Shown here: positions 17,631 to 26,083 of the stretch, in pieces | How the letters are laid out: every line of letters begins with the position of its first letter | Numbering within the stretch: position 1 is the first letter of the stretch | Source of the DNA: Piscinibacter sp943370595 | Lineage (GTDB): Bacteria > Pseudomonadota > Gammaproteobacteria > Burkholderiales > Burkholderiaceae_C | Assembly: GCA_943370595.1 (NCBI GenBank) | Contig: CALRRO020000006.1 | Span: 186,001 to 250,000 of the forward strand | Length of the DNA: 64,000 nucleotides | Direction of reading: 5' to 3' | Notes under the pieces: model-generated | The model's database searches: none | What the model was told of the DNA's origin: nothing | The model's input: the letters and a program-made list of their open reading frames with translations, nothing else | Position numbers and translations under genes: made by a program

Positions 17631-18847
17631 CGCCGGACGACGCAGCCGGCGCCGAGCACGAGCTGACCCTGCTCGAGGGCGGCGAGGGTCTCTTCCCGGC
17701 GATGGTCGAGGCGATCGACGCCGCGCGCAGCGAGGTGATGCTCGAGACCTACATCTTCGACTTCACGCGAACTGCGCTGACCGTGGCCGAGGCGCTCGAG
17801 CATGCGGCGGCCCGCGGCGTCACCGTGCGCGTGGTGGTCGACGGTGTAGGCACCGGCGAGATCCCGACGGACTGGCGCGAGCGCTGGGCCGCCGCCGGCG
17901 TGCGCTGGCGAATCTTCAACCCGGCCCGCGGCTGGCGGCTGCTGCTGCCGCGCGGCTGGCGGCGGCTGCACCGCAAGCTCTGCGTGGTCGACGGCGACGT
18001 CGCCTTCTGCGGCGGCATCAACCTGCTCGACGACCACCACGACCCCAACCACGGCGATCTGGCGCAGCCGCGGCTGGACTATGCGGTGCGCGTGCGCGGA
18101 CCGCTGGTGCGCGACGTGCACGACACGATGACACGCCTGTGGTGGCGCCTGCAGGCAGCGCGCAAGGCCCGCATGGTCGACCCCGAGGGCACGCTGGCGG
18201 CGGTGCGCGCGGCGGCGCGCGCGGGCGTCGAGGAGCCGACGCACAGCCGCCGCTTCCCGCACGGCGCGCGCGCCTCGCTGGTGCTGCGCGACAACCTGCG
18301 CTTTCGCCGCCGCATCGAGAGCACCTACCGCGTCGCGATCTCCCAGGCCGAGCGCGAGATCGTCATCGCCAACGCCTATTTCGTGCCTGGCGTGCAGCTG
18401 CAGCGCGCGCTGCTGCGTGCAGCGCAGCGTGGCGTGAAGATCACGCTGCTGCTGCAGGGCCGCTACGAGTACTTCATGCAGTACCACGCCAGCCGCGCCG
18501 TCTACGGCCCGATGCTGGAGGCCGGCATCGAGATCATCGAGTACGAGGCCAGCTTCCTGCATGCCAAGGTGGCGGTGATGGACACGCCGCATGGCGCGCT
18601 GTCCACCGTCGGCTCGTCCAACCTCGACCCCTTCAGCCTGCTGCTGGCGCGCGAGGCCAACGTGTTCGTGCGCGACGACCGCTTCGCCGCCGAACTCCGC
18701 TCGGCACTGCAGCGGGCGATCGCCGACCACGGCCGGCGCATCGAGCCCGAGTCGCACGCCAACCGTTCGCTGCTGACGCGGGCCGCCAACTGGCTGGCCT
18801 ACGGGGCGATGCGGCTGATGATCATGGTGGCTGGCAAGCGCTACTGA
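17627..18847 (+). CDS. clsB: Cardiolipin synthase B
   Basis: A 406-residue phospholipase D superfamily enzyme with two HKD motifs: HRKLCVVDGDVAFCGGINL near residue 115 and HAKVAVMDTPHG with STVGSSNLDP near residue 310. ClsB lacks the N-terminal membrane helices of ClsA, and none are seen here; a hydrophobic C-terminus (LAYGAMRLMIMVAG) may bind the membrane. It condenses phosphatidylglycerol (or uses phosphatidylethanolamine) to make cardiolipin. It is the last gene of the fmdB-aspS operon and is translationally coupled (ATGA) to the EEP gene. Confidence 0.93.
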   Translation: MTPDDAAGAEHELTLLEGGEGLFPAMVEAIDAARSEVMLETYIFDFTRTALTVAEALEHAAARGVTVRVVVDGVGTGEIPTDWRERWAAAGVRWRIFNPARGWRLLLPRGWRRLHRKLCVVDGDVAFCGGINLLDDHHDPNHGDLAQPRLDYAVRVRGPLVRDVHDTMTRLWWRLQAARKARMVDPEGTLAAVRAAARAGVEEPTHSRRFPHGARASLVLRDNLRFRRRIESTYRVAISQAEREIVIANAYFVPGVQLQRALLRAAQRGVKITLLLQGRYEYFMQYHASRAVYGPMLEAGIEIIEYEASFLHAKVAVMDTPHGALSTVGSSNLDPFSLLLAREANVFVRDDRFAAELRSALQRAIADHGRRIEPESHANRSLLTRAANWLAYGAMRLMIMVAGKRY

Positions 18848-19179
18848 CACCCATCCGCGTTCGAAGTCTGGCGAGCCTGGGGCGACGGGTGAAGGGTTCC
18901 GCTCATGTCCCCCGGGCTCGCTGCGCGAGCCCTCCTCCTTGACTTCGCTACACCCTTCACCCATCGCCCCAGGCCAGCACCGTCTGTGCACCGCGGCCGG
19001 ATGCATGCCGCGGTGGTACCTGAGCGGCGTGCTGAGGGTTGTGTGGAGCGAAGTAAAGGGGGAGGACCCGCGCAGCGGGTCCGGAGGACATGAGCGGAAC
19101 ACCACCCCCAGCGCGCCGCGGCCCCTCCATCCTCTGAATGAAAGGGCTGTCCGCCGCGCGGCCTCACTATCATCACCCC
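18848..19179. repeat. Gene-free nested inverted-repeat element
   Basis: This 332-bp gap holds no gene but is built of inverted repeats. Arms of 23 bp at 18875-18897 and 18952-18974 match with one mismatch. A second, longer pair at 18895-18953 and 19041-19103 shares the words TTCCGCTCATGTCC, CGCTGCGCG and ACTTCGCT in opposite orientation. Between them, CACCGCGGC and GCCGCGGTG form a third hairpin. Smaller 3-nt-loop palindromes (GACCCGC-GCA-GCGGGTC) lie inside the arms. There is no ORF, so it looks like a non-autonomous palindromic repeat or folded RNA element that follows clsB. Confidence 0.7.
19168..19173 (+). promoter_or_regulatory. -10-like TATCAT next to the 2OG oxygenase start
   Basis: TATCAT ends 6 nt before ATG 19180, with CACCCC between and no Shine-Dalgarno sequence. 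This is the geometry of a leaderless promoter. Confidence 0.35.
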
Positions 19180-20316
19180 ATGCTCCAGCCGAAGTTCGGG
19201 CCCGGCATGCCGGTGCCCTGGTTCACCGTGCGCTCCAGCAGCAACCCCGAGTACCACTTCGGCTCGGTGGCCGGCCGCCACATCGTGCTGCTGTTCCTCG
19301 GCAGTACCGCGGCGCCCGCATCCGCCGCTGTGCATGCGGCGCTGCTCGCGCGGCGCGAGCTGTTCGACGACCTGCGTGCCAGCCTCTTCGTCGTCACGCT
19401 CGATGCGGCCGACGAGCAGCTCGGCCGCGTCGCCGAACAGCTTCCCGGCGTGCGCATCTTCTGGGACCTGGACGGTGCGGTGAGCCGCCGCTTCGGCGTC
19501 GCGATGCCCGAGGACGGCGCGGCGCAGTGGCGCTTCACCACCGCCGCCGTGCTGCTCGACCCGTCGCTGCGGGTGATGCGCTGGTACGTCTCGCAGACGG
19601 TGGCGCCCGATTTCTCCGCCGCGCTGCTGAACGACGTCGACGCGCTGCCGATGCCGCGCAGCGGCCCCGCGCTGATGCAGGCGCCGGTGCTGATCCTGCC
19701 GCAGGTGTTCGATGCGGCTCTTTGCCGCACGCTGATCGACCACTACCGCGCACGCGGTGGTGAAGATTCCGGCTACATGAAGAGCGAAGGCGGGCGCATC
19801 GTCGGCGTGATCGACCATGCGGTGAAGCGCCGCTTCGACTGCCTGGTCGAGGACGAGGCGCTGAAGAAGCGCATCGCCCAGCGCATCCAGGCCTGCATCG
19901 CGCCGGAGATCGAGCGGGTGTTCCGCTTCCGCGCCACGCGCATGGAGCGCTACCTCGTCGCCTGCTACGACGCGCAGACCGGCGGCTACTTCCGCCCGCA
20001 CCGCGACAACGACGGCGAGGGTCACCGCGAGTTCGCCGTGACCATCAATCTGAATGCCGAGGAGTACGAAGGCGGCGACCTGCGCTTTCCCGAGTACGGG
20101 CTGCAGACCTACCGCGCACCGACCGGCGGCGCCTGCGTGTTCTCCTGCGGGCTGATGCACGAAGCGACGCCGGTCACCCGCGGGCAGCGCTTCGCCTTCC
20201 TGCCCTTCCTGTACGACGAAGCCGCCGCGCAGCGCCGCGAGCGCAACAACGCCAAGTACGCCGACCCGTCGGTGCACTACCGCTACGAGGGCGGCGGCAG
20301 CGCGCCGGCGGCCTGA
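19180..20316 (+). CDS. Peroxiredoxin-like domain fused to a 2OG-Fe(II) dioxygenase
   Basis: A 378-residue two-domain protein. Residues 1-150 have the thioredoxin/AhpC-TSA fold pattern (PVPWFTVRSSSNPEYHFGSV; AGRHIVLLFLGST) but no cysteine where the peroxidatic Cys should be. Residues about 170-378 form a prolyl-4-hydroxylase-like 2OG oxygenase: iron ligands H274, D276 and H327 (FRPHRDNDG; LMHEATPV) and the 2-oxoglutarate arginine at 335 or 337. The start ATG 19180 is preferred to 19138 because the Prx fold begins there. The substrate is unknown. It lies 11 bp before the exonuclease gene and may share its transcript. Confidence 0.88.
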   Translation: MLQPKFGPGMPVPWFTVRSSSNPEYHFGSVAGRHIVLLFLGSTAAPASAAVHAALLARRELFDDLRASLFVVTLDAADEQLGRVAEQLPGVRIFWDLDGAVSRRFGVAMPEDGAAQWRFTTAAVLLDPSLRVMRWYVSQTVAPDFSAALLNDVDALPMPRSGPALMQAPVLILPQVFDAALCRTLIDHYRARGGEDSGYMKSEGGRIVGVIDHAVKRRFDCLVEDEALKKRIAQRIQACIAPEIERVFRFRATRMERYLVACYDAQTGGYFRPHRDNDGEGHREFAVTINLNAEEYEGGDLRFPEYGLQTYRAPTGGACVFSCGLMHEATPVTRGQRFAFLPFLYDEAAAQRRERNNAKYADPSVHYRYEGGGSAPAA

Positions 20317-20327
20317 ATGCCGCGCGC

Positions 20328-21365
20328 ATGCCAGCCGACCTGATCGTCCAGCGCCCCGAGGGGCTGTACTGCCCACCGGGCGACTTCTACATCGACCCGT
20401 GGCGGCCGGTCGATCGCGCCGTCATCACCCACGCCCACGCCGACCATGCGCGCCGCGGCCACGCCCACTACCTCGCCGCCGCGCCGGCCGAGGGCGTGCT
20501 GCGCGCGCGGCTGGGCGAGATCACGCTGCAGCCGCTTGCCTATGGCGAGGTGGTCGAGCACCGCGGCGTGCGCGTCAGCCTGCACCCGGCCGGCCACGTG
20601 CTCGGTTCGGCGCAGGTGCGCATCGAGCATGGCGGCGCGGTCTGGGTGGCCTCGGGCGACTACTTCGTGTCTGGCGCCGACGATCACAACCCGACCTGCG
20701 CCCCCTTCGAGCCGCAGCGCTGCGACTGCTTCATCACCGAGTCGACCTTCGGGCTGCCGGTCTACCGCTGGCGGCCGCAGCGCGAGCTGTTCGCCGAGAT
20801 CGACGCCTGGTGGCGCGCCAATGCCGCCGCCGGCCGCGCCAGCGTGCTGATGGGCTACAGCTTCGGCAAGGCGCAGCGCATCCTGGCCGGCGTCGATGCC
20901 TCGATCGGACCGATCCTCGTGCACGGTGCGGTGGAGCCGCTCAACGAGGCCTACCGCGCCGCCGGCGTCGCGCTGCCGGCCACGCAGCTGGCCACCGAGG
21001 TGAAGGACAAGGCGGTGCTGCAGCGCGCGCTGGTGGTGGCACCGCCGGCGGTGCAGGGCTCGGCCTGGCTGAAGCGCTTCGGCGACCCTGCCGACGCCTT
21101 CGCCAGCGGCTGGATGCAGCTGCGCGGCGCGCGCCGCCGGCAGGGCGTGGACCGTGGCTTCGTGCTGTCGGACCATGCCGACTGGCCGGGGCTGCAGCGT
21201 GCCATCGCGGCCACCGGCGCGAGCCGGGTGATCGTCACCCACGGCTACGAGGCGGTGATGGTGCGCTGGCTGGCCGAGCAGGGCCTGCAGGCCGGGTCCT
21301 TCCGCACCGAGTTCGGCGACCGCGACGATGCCGAACCCGCCGAAGCGAGTGCGACCCGCGCATGA
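20328..21365 (+). CDS. Ligase-associated DNA exonuclease (metallo-beta-lactamase/CPSF fold)
   Basis: A 345-residue nuclease of the mRNA 3'-end-processing-factor-like family that travels with bacterial ATP-dependent ligase. The metal site THAHADHARRGHAHYLA is near residue 35, with HPAGHVLGSAQVRIEHGG and FITESTFGLP following. VLSDHADWPGLQRAI carries a later conserved Asp-His. It overlaps the ligase gene by 4 bp (ATGA). Together with ligase and the helicase at 44128-46656 it belongs to the predicted ligase-associated DNA damage response set. Confidence 0.93.
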   Translation: MPADLIVQRPEGLYCPPGDFYIDPWRPVDRAVITHAHADHARRGHAHYLAAAPAEGVLRARLGEITLQPLAYGEVVEHRGVRVSLHPAGHVLGSAQVRIEHGGAVWVASGDYFVSGADDHNPTCAPFEPQRCDCFITESTFGLPVYRWRPQRELFAEIDAWWRANAAAGRASVLMGYSFGKAQRILAGVDASIGPILVHGAVEPLNEAYRAAGVALPATQLATEVKDKAVLQRALVVAPPAVQGSAWLKRFGDPADAFASGWMQLRGARRRQGVDRGFVLSDHADWPGLQRAIAATGASRVIVTHGYEAVMVRWLAEQGLQAGSFRTEFGDRDDAEPAEASATRA

Positions 21366-23068
21366 ACCGCTTCGCGCAGCTGTTTGCCGAACTCGACGCC
21401 AGCACGGCGACGAATGCCAAGCTCGAGGCACTGCAGCGCTACTTCGCCGAAGCCGCGCCGGCCGATGCCGCCTGGGCGGTGTACTTCCTTTCCGGCGGCA
21501 AGCCGCGGCAGGTGGTGCCCACCGCCACGCTGCGGGTGCTCGCCGGGCGGCTGGCCGGCATCGACGACTGGCTGTTCGAGGAGTGCTACCAGGCGGTGGG
21601 CGACCTGGCCGAGACCATCGCGCACGTGTTGCCGGCGCCTTCACGACGGAGTGAACTGGGACTGGCGCGCTGGGTCGAGGACCGCCTGCTGCCGCTGCGC
21701 GGCGCCGAGCCGGCCGAGCAGGAACGCCAGGTCGCCGCTTGGTGGGACGAGCTCGACACCGCCAGCCGCTTCCTGCTGGTCAAGCTGATCGGCGGCGGTT
21801 TCCGCGTCGGCGTCAGCAAGCTGCTGGTGCAGCGTGCGCTGGCGGCCCATGCAGGGCTGGACGCGAAGATCGTCGCGCAGCGCATGATGGGCTACACCGA
21901 CGCGGCTCGGCGGCCGGATGCCGCCGCGTACGCCGCGCTGATCGCGCCGGCCGAGGTGGGCCGCAGCGAAGCGGGTCAGCCCTATCCGTTCTTCCTCGCC
22001 CATGCGCTGGACGCGGCCGAAGCCGAGTTCGACAGCCGCCTCGGCGCGGCCAGCGACTGGCAGGTCGAGTGGAAGTACGACGGCATCCGTGCGCAGATCG
22101 TGCGCCGCGAGGCTCAGGTGTGGATCTGGTCGCGCGGTGAGGAACTGGTGACCGAGCGCTTCCCGGAGATCGTCGAGGCGGCGAAGGCGCTGGCCGATGG
22201 CACGGTGCTCGACGGCGAGATCGTGGTCTGGAAAGAAGGGCGCCCGGCGCCCTTCAACCTGCTGCAGCAGCGCATCGGCCGCAAGACGCTGACGAAGAAG
22301 ATCCTGACCGACGCGCCCGTGGCCTTCATCGCGTACGACCTGCTCGAGTCGCATGGAACTGACCGGCGAGAGCATCCCCAGCACGAACGGCGCCTGGCGC
22401 TCGAAGCCGCCGTGCACGGCACGCCGCTGCAACTCTCGCCGCTCGTCACGGGCGACGACTGGCCCGCGCTCGCCGCGCTGCGCCGCGAGTCGCGCGAGCG
22501 TGGCGTCGAAGGTTTCATGCTCAAGCACCGCGACGCTCGCTACGGCAGCGGCCGAACCAAGGCCGATGGCGCCTGGTGGAAGTGGAAGATCGAGCCGCTG
22601 TCGGTCGACGCGGTGCTCGTCTATGCGCAGGCCGGCCACGGCCGCCGCGCCAGCGTCTACACCGACTACACCTTCGCGGTGTGGAGCCGCACGCCGCTGG
22701 ACGCCGCCGAGGCGCAGGCGGTGCTCGATGCGATCGAGCGCCGTGAACCGGCGCAGCCCGGCGCGCTGCAACTGGTCACCTTCGCCAAGGCCTACTCGGG
22801 CCTGAGCGACGCCGAGTTCCGCGAGGTCGACCGGGTGATCCGCCAGACCACGATCGAGAAGTTCGGCCCGGTGCGCAGCGTGCGGCCGTCGCTGGTGTTC
22901 GAGCTGGGTTTCGAAGGGATCAATCGCAGCCCTCGGCACAAGAGCGGCATTGCGGTACGCTTCCCCCGCATGTTGCGCATCCGCGCCGACAAGCCCCTGC
23001 ACGAGGCGGACACGCTGCAGTCGCTGGAGGGCCTGCTCGGTGCCACGCCTGGGAGGGCATCGTCATGA
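21362..23068 (+). CDS. ATP-dependent DNA ligase (ligase-associated damage-response type)
   Basis: A 568-residue ligase. The nucleotidyl-lysine motif I is EWKYDGIRAQ; WSRGEELVTERFPE is motif Ia/III; DGEIVVWK is motif III-IV; EGFMLKHRDARYGSGRTK is motif IV-V; and WWKWKIEP is motif V. The N-terminal 200 residues are the DNA-binding domain, and the C-terminal OB fold ends near INRSPRHKSGIAVRFPRM. It is not LigD, since there is no primase or phosphoesterase domain. It is coupled to the exonuclease upstream and overlaps the lipoprotein downstream by 4 bp. Confidence 0.95.
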   Translation: MNRFAQLFAELDASTATNAKLEALQRYFAEAAPADAAWAVYFLSGGKPRQVVPTATLRVLAGRLAGIDDWLFEECYQAVGDLAETIAHVLPAPSRRSELGLARWVEDRLLPLRGAEPAEQERQVAAWWDELDTASRFLLVKLIGGGFRVGVSKLLVQRALAAHAGLDAKIVAQRMMGYTDAARRPDAAAYAALIAPAEVGRSEAGQPYPFFLAHALDAAEAEFDSRLGAASDWQVEWKYDGIRAQIVRREAQVWIWSRGEELVTERFPEIVEAAKALADGTVLDGEIVVWKEGRPAPFNLLQQRIGRKTLTKKILTDAPVAFIAYDLLESHGTDRREHPQHERRLALEAAVHGTPLQLSPLVTGDDWPALAALRRESRERGVEGFMLKHRDARYGSGRTKADGAWWKWKIEPLSVDAVLVYAQAGHGRRASVYTDYTFAVWSRTPLDAAEAQAVLDAIERREPAQPGALQLVTFAKAYSGLSDAEFREVDRVIRQTTIEKFGPVRSVRPSLVFELGFEGINRSPRHKSGIAVRFPRMLRIRADKPLHEADTLQSLEGLLGATPGRASS

Positions 23069-23805
23069 ACCGAACGAACATCGCCATCGCGGCCCTGGCC
23101 GCCGCACTGATCGCCGCCGGCTGCGGCAGCATCGACGAGAGCGAGCCCAAGCCGCGGCTGGAGGCCACCGGCGCGGCCGGCACCGCCTACGGCGACACCC
23201 TGCTCGATACGCGCAAGGAGCTCACCTTCCAGCTGCGCAACAGCGATGCGGGCCTGGCCAAGGTGAAGACGCTGGAGAACATCGCGCCGACGATCGCCGG
23301 CACTGGCCTGTCGATCATCCACGACTGTCCGGCCAGCCTCGACCAGGGGGACAGCTGCACGCTGTCCGTCTACTACGCGCCCACGGTGGCTGGCACGCTG
23401 GCCGGCACCCTGCGCGTGACCAGCAATGCCGAGACGGTGTCGCTGGCGCTCAGCGGCACGGCGGAGCGTCCGCTCGACCCGGCTGCCGGCGTGCTGGCCT
23501 TCACCAGCGCGACCAGCGGCGACTTCGGCAGCGTGCGCATCGGCCAGTCGGTTTCGCGCACGTACATCGTGAAGAACATCGGCAATGACGACGATGCGCT
23601 GACCATCGCCAGCCCCAGCGGCAGCGGCTGGACATCCAGCGACGACTGCCCCGACATCCTCGCGGTCAACGCGAGCTGCAACATCACCGTGGTGTTCGCA
23701 CCCACCGAAAGCGGCACCTCGGTGCCGTCGCCACTGACCATCAGCGACGGCTACAACACCAACTACGGCGCGCTGACGATCAGCCTGACCGGGACCGGCC
23801 GCTGA
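23065..23805 (+). CDS. Lipoprotein with two ASH/HYDIN-type (choice-of-anchor D) domains
   Basis: A 246-residue predicted outer-membrane or periplasmic lipoprotein. The signal peptide ends in the lipobox LIAAGC (Cys19). Two immunoglobulin-like repeats of about 100 residues follow; each carries a pattern of the type CxxxLxxGxxCTLSVYYAPTxxG and ends with LSGTAE or LTGTGR. The repeated cysteine pairs probably form disulphides. Its function is unknown. Its start overlaps the ligase stop (ATGA), so it is co-transcribed with DNA repair genes, an unexpected pairing. The 3' end overlaps the convergent asparaginase gene by 26 bp. Confidence 0.85.
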   Translation: MNRTNIAIAALAAALIAAGCGSIDESEPKPRLEATGAAGTAYGDTLLDTRKELTFQLRNSDAGLAKVKTLENIAPTIAGTGLSIIHDCPASLDQGDSCTLSVYYAPTVAGTLAGTLRVTSNAETVSLALSGTAERPLDPAAGVLAFTSATSGDFGSVRIGQSVSRTYIVKNIGNDDDALTIASPSGSGWTSSDDCPDILAVNASCNITVVFAPTESGTSVPSPLTISDGYNTNYGALTISLTGTGR

Positions 23806-24835
23806 CCAGCGCCTCGCGCAGCGCCGCCGTGGCGCGCAGCCGGCCGACCTCGATGCCGTTCCAGTTGCGCAGGCTGGCGTCGGACAGCGATGCCAGCAGC
23901 GCGGCTTCCTCACCCTGCAGCGGCAGCAGCGCCTCGATCACCGCGGCCATCACCACCTCGGCGGCACGCGCAGTGTTGCCGTCGTCGATCTTGATCGCCA
24001 CGCCCAGGCCCAGCGCCGGCAGCGCGGCGCAGTAGACGCCCTCGGCGCCGACCTTGCAGAACACGCGTTCGCCGAGCGCCTCCATCACGCGGGTGTCGAA
24101 GCGGCCGCTGCCGGCGACCATGAACGGCGCCCGTGCCACCGCCACGCGCAGCCGCTGCGCCGCCTGCGCCAGGTCGGCAGGCAGGCCAGTGCCGGTGGCA
24201 GCGCGCGCGAAGCCGAGCGCCAGGTGGCGCAGCGGGATCGCGTAGGTCGGGATCGAACAGCCGTCGGTGCCTCTCGCGGTGGCGGCGAGGTCGAAGCCGG
24301 TGGCCTGCTGCAGCGCGCCGGTCACCTCGGCCATCACCGCGTGGTCAGGCGCTACATAGCCGCGCGCAAAGCCGCGCAGGCCGCCGCGGCCATGGCGCGC
24401 GCAGGCCAGGCACAGGAAGCCGGCGTGCTTGCCCGAGCAGTTGTTGTGCAGCGCGCCGGGCTGGCCGCCGCTGGCCGCGAGTTCGCGTGTCGCGGTGTCG
24501 AGCCCTGGCCAGTGCGCGCCGCATTCGAGCGCGTCGGCGTCCAGCCCGGCCTTGGCGAGCATGGCGGCTGCGGTGCGCACATGCGCCGGCTCGCCGTTGT
24601 GCGAGGCGCAGGCGATGGCGAGTTCCTCGTCGCTCAGCGCCAGCGCGTCGGCCGCGCCGCTGGCCACCAGCGGCAGCGCCTGCAGCCACTTCACCGCCGA
24701 GCGCGGAAACACCGGCCGCTCGATGTCGCCGAGCGCCAGGCGCACCGCGCCGTCGCCGTCGACCAGGGCCAGCGCACCGCGGTGCTGCGACTCGACGGCC
24801 GTGCCGCGCAGCACGTCTACCAGGATCGGGTTCAT
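23780..24835 (-). CDS. L-asparaginase of the Rhizobium etli (type II/PF06089) family
   Basis: A 351-residue protein of the cysteine/lysine/serine-type asparaginase family. The catalytic Ser-x-x-Lys is in PRSAVKWLQALP (S46, K49). LSDEELAIACASHNGEPAHV, CGAHWP and NNCSGKHAGFLCLA supply the zinc-site Cys and Lys region. The start ATG 24835 overlaps the SRPBCC gene by 4 bp. It is the last gene of a minus-strand run that begins at menG. It should hydrolyse asparagine in the cytoplasm, as there is no signal peptide. Confidence 0.92.
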   Translation of the reverse strand: MNPILVDVLRGTAVESQHRGALALVDGDGAVRLALGDIERPVFPRSAVKWLQALPLVASGAADALALSDEELAIACASHNGEPAHVRTAAAMLAKAGLDADALECGAHWPGLDTATRELAASGGQPGALHNNCSGKHAGFLCLACARHGRGGLRGFARGYVAPDHAVMAEVTGALQQATGFDLAATARGTDGCSIPTYAIPLRHLALGFARAATGTGLPADLAQAAQRLRVAVARAPFMVAGSGRFDTRVMEALGERVFCKVGAEGVYCAALPALGLGVAIKIDDGNTARAAEVVMAAVIEALLPLQGEEAALLASLSDASLRNWNGIEVGRLRATAALREALVSGRSRSG

Positions 24836-25290
24836 CGCTCGTTCGTGTTCTCGAGGGGGTCGGGCCCGGATGATGCCAGCGCGCGCTGCACGAAGGCGTC
24901 GACCATCGAATTGGCGATGCGGTCGAACACCGGGCCGGCAGCGCGCGTCACCCAGGCGCTGTCGAACTCGTAGTCGAGCGTGAAGCCGATCTTGCAGGCA
25001 TCGGCGCCGATCGGTACCAGCCGCCACTCGCCCTCGAAGCGGCGGAACGGCCCGCGCTCGAGGTGGATCGCCATGTACTCCGGCCGCCGCTTCGGGTTGC
25101 GCGTGCGCATCTCGAAGGTCGTGCCGGCCAGGCGCATGCGCAGGTCGGCCGAGACCAGCGTGTCGTCGCGGCTGACGATGGTCGCGCCGGTGCACCAGGG
25201 CAGGAAGCTCGGGTAGTGCTCGGCGGCCTCGATCAGGTCGAACAGCCGCTCGGCGCTGCGGTCGACCAGCGCGCTGCGCCGCACGATCAT
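24832..25290 (-). CDS. SRPBCC/COQ10-like (RatA family) protein
   Basis: A 152-residue START-like protein of the RatA/COQ10 family. The signatures are SAERLFDLIEAAEHYPSFLP and WCTGATIV at the N-terminus and LDYEFDSAWVTRAAGPVFDR near the end. RatA was described as a ribosome-associating toxin in Escherichia coli, while COQ10 relatives bind ubiquinone; the neighbouring quinone genes favour a quinone-related role, but this is inference. It overlaps asparaginase by 4 bp and follows scpB by 4 bp. Usual partners smpB and rnfH are not present. Confidence 0.85.
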   Translation of the reverse strand: MIVRRSALVDRSAERLFDLIEAAEHYPSFLPWCTGATIVSRDDTLVSADLRMRLAGTTFEMRTRNPKRRPEYMAIHLERGPFRRFEGEWRLVPIGADACKIGFTLDYEFDSAWVTRAAGPVFDRIANSMVDAFVQRALASSGPDPLENTNER

Positions 25291-25294
25291 GGTG

Positions 25295-26074
25295 TCACTC
25301 GCCGCGGAAGCGCGGGGCGCGCTTTTCCTTGAAGGCGCGGATGCTTTCGCGGTAGTCGTGGCTGTCGTAGACCAGCCGGCGCAGGCCCTGGATGCGCTCG
25401 AAACCCTGCGGCGACATCGGGTGCGCGCCGGCCAGGATGCGCAGCTGCTCCTTCATCACCGAGACCGACAGCGGCGCGTTGGCGGCGATCTGCTGCGCCA
25501 TCGTCATGCAGAAGGCCTCGAGCTCGTCGCTCGGCACCACGTGGTTGATCATGCCCAGGCGTTCGGCGCGCGCGGCGTCGATCGGTTGCGCGGTGAAGGC
25601 CATCTCCTTGGCGATGCGCATGTTCGACGCGTTCAGGAAGGTCAGCATGCCGCCGATGTTGTACGGCACGCCCAGCCGCGCCGGCGTGACGGCGAAACGT
25701 GCGCTCGGCGCGGCCACCACCAGGTCGCAGGCGAACACGGTCTCGCAGGCGCCACCCCACACGCCGCCCTCGACCATCGCGATCACCGGCGCCGGGCACA
25801 GCTCGATCTCGCGGATCAGCTGGCGCAGCAGGTCGTCCCAGCCCAGCGGGTCACGACCGGAGTCGGGCAACTCGTCGACATCGTGGCCGGCCGACCACAC
25901 CGTGCTGCCCGCCGCGGCACGCAGCACCACCGCACGCAGCCGTTCGCGGCCGAAGGCGGTCAGCGCGGCGACGATGCCGTCGACCATCGCGCGGCTCAGC
26001 GCGTTGCGGCGCGCTTCATGGTTGAGCGTGACGATGCCCACGGCATCGCGGCGTTCGGTCCGCACCAGGGTCAT
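25295..26074 (-). CDS. scpB: Methylmalonyl-CoA decarboxylase, enoyl-CoA hydratase family
   Basis: A 259-residue crotonase-fold protein. Close resemblance to Escherichia coli ScpB/YgfG is visible in SAGHDVDELPDSGRDPL, MVEGGVWGGACE, LGVPYNIGGM and GFERIQGLRRLVYDSHDY. ScpB decarboxylates (R)-methylmalonyl-CoA to propionyl-CoA. The other sleeping-beauty-mutase genes (scpA, argK, scpC) are not nearby, so the pathway context is missing. It is 9 bp downstream of the Bug receptor gene in the same minus-strand run. Confidence 0.85.
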   Translation of the reverse strand: MTLVRTERRDAVGIVTLNHEARRNALSRAMVDGIVAALTAFGRERLRAVVLRAAAGSTVWSAGHDVDELPDSGRDPLGWDDLLRQLIREIELCPAPVIAMVEGGVWGGACETVFACDLVVAAPSARFAVTPARLGVPYNIGGMLTFLNASNMRIAKEMAFTAQPIDAARAERLGMINHVVPSDELEAFCMTMAQQIAANAPLSVSVMKEQLRILAGAHPMSPQGFERIQGLRRLVYDSHDYRESIRAFKEKRAPRFRGE

Positions 26075-26083
26075 GGTCGCTGC

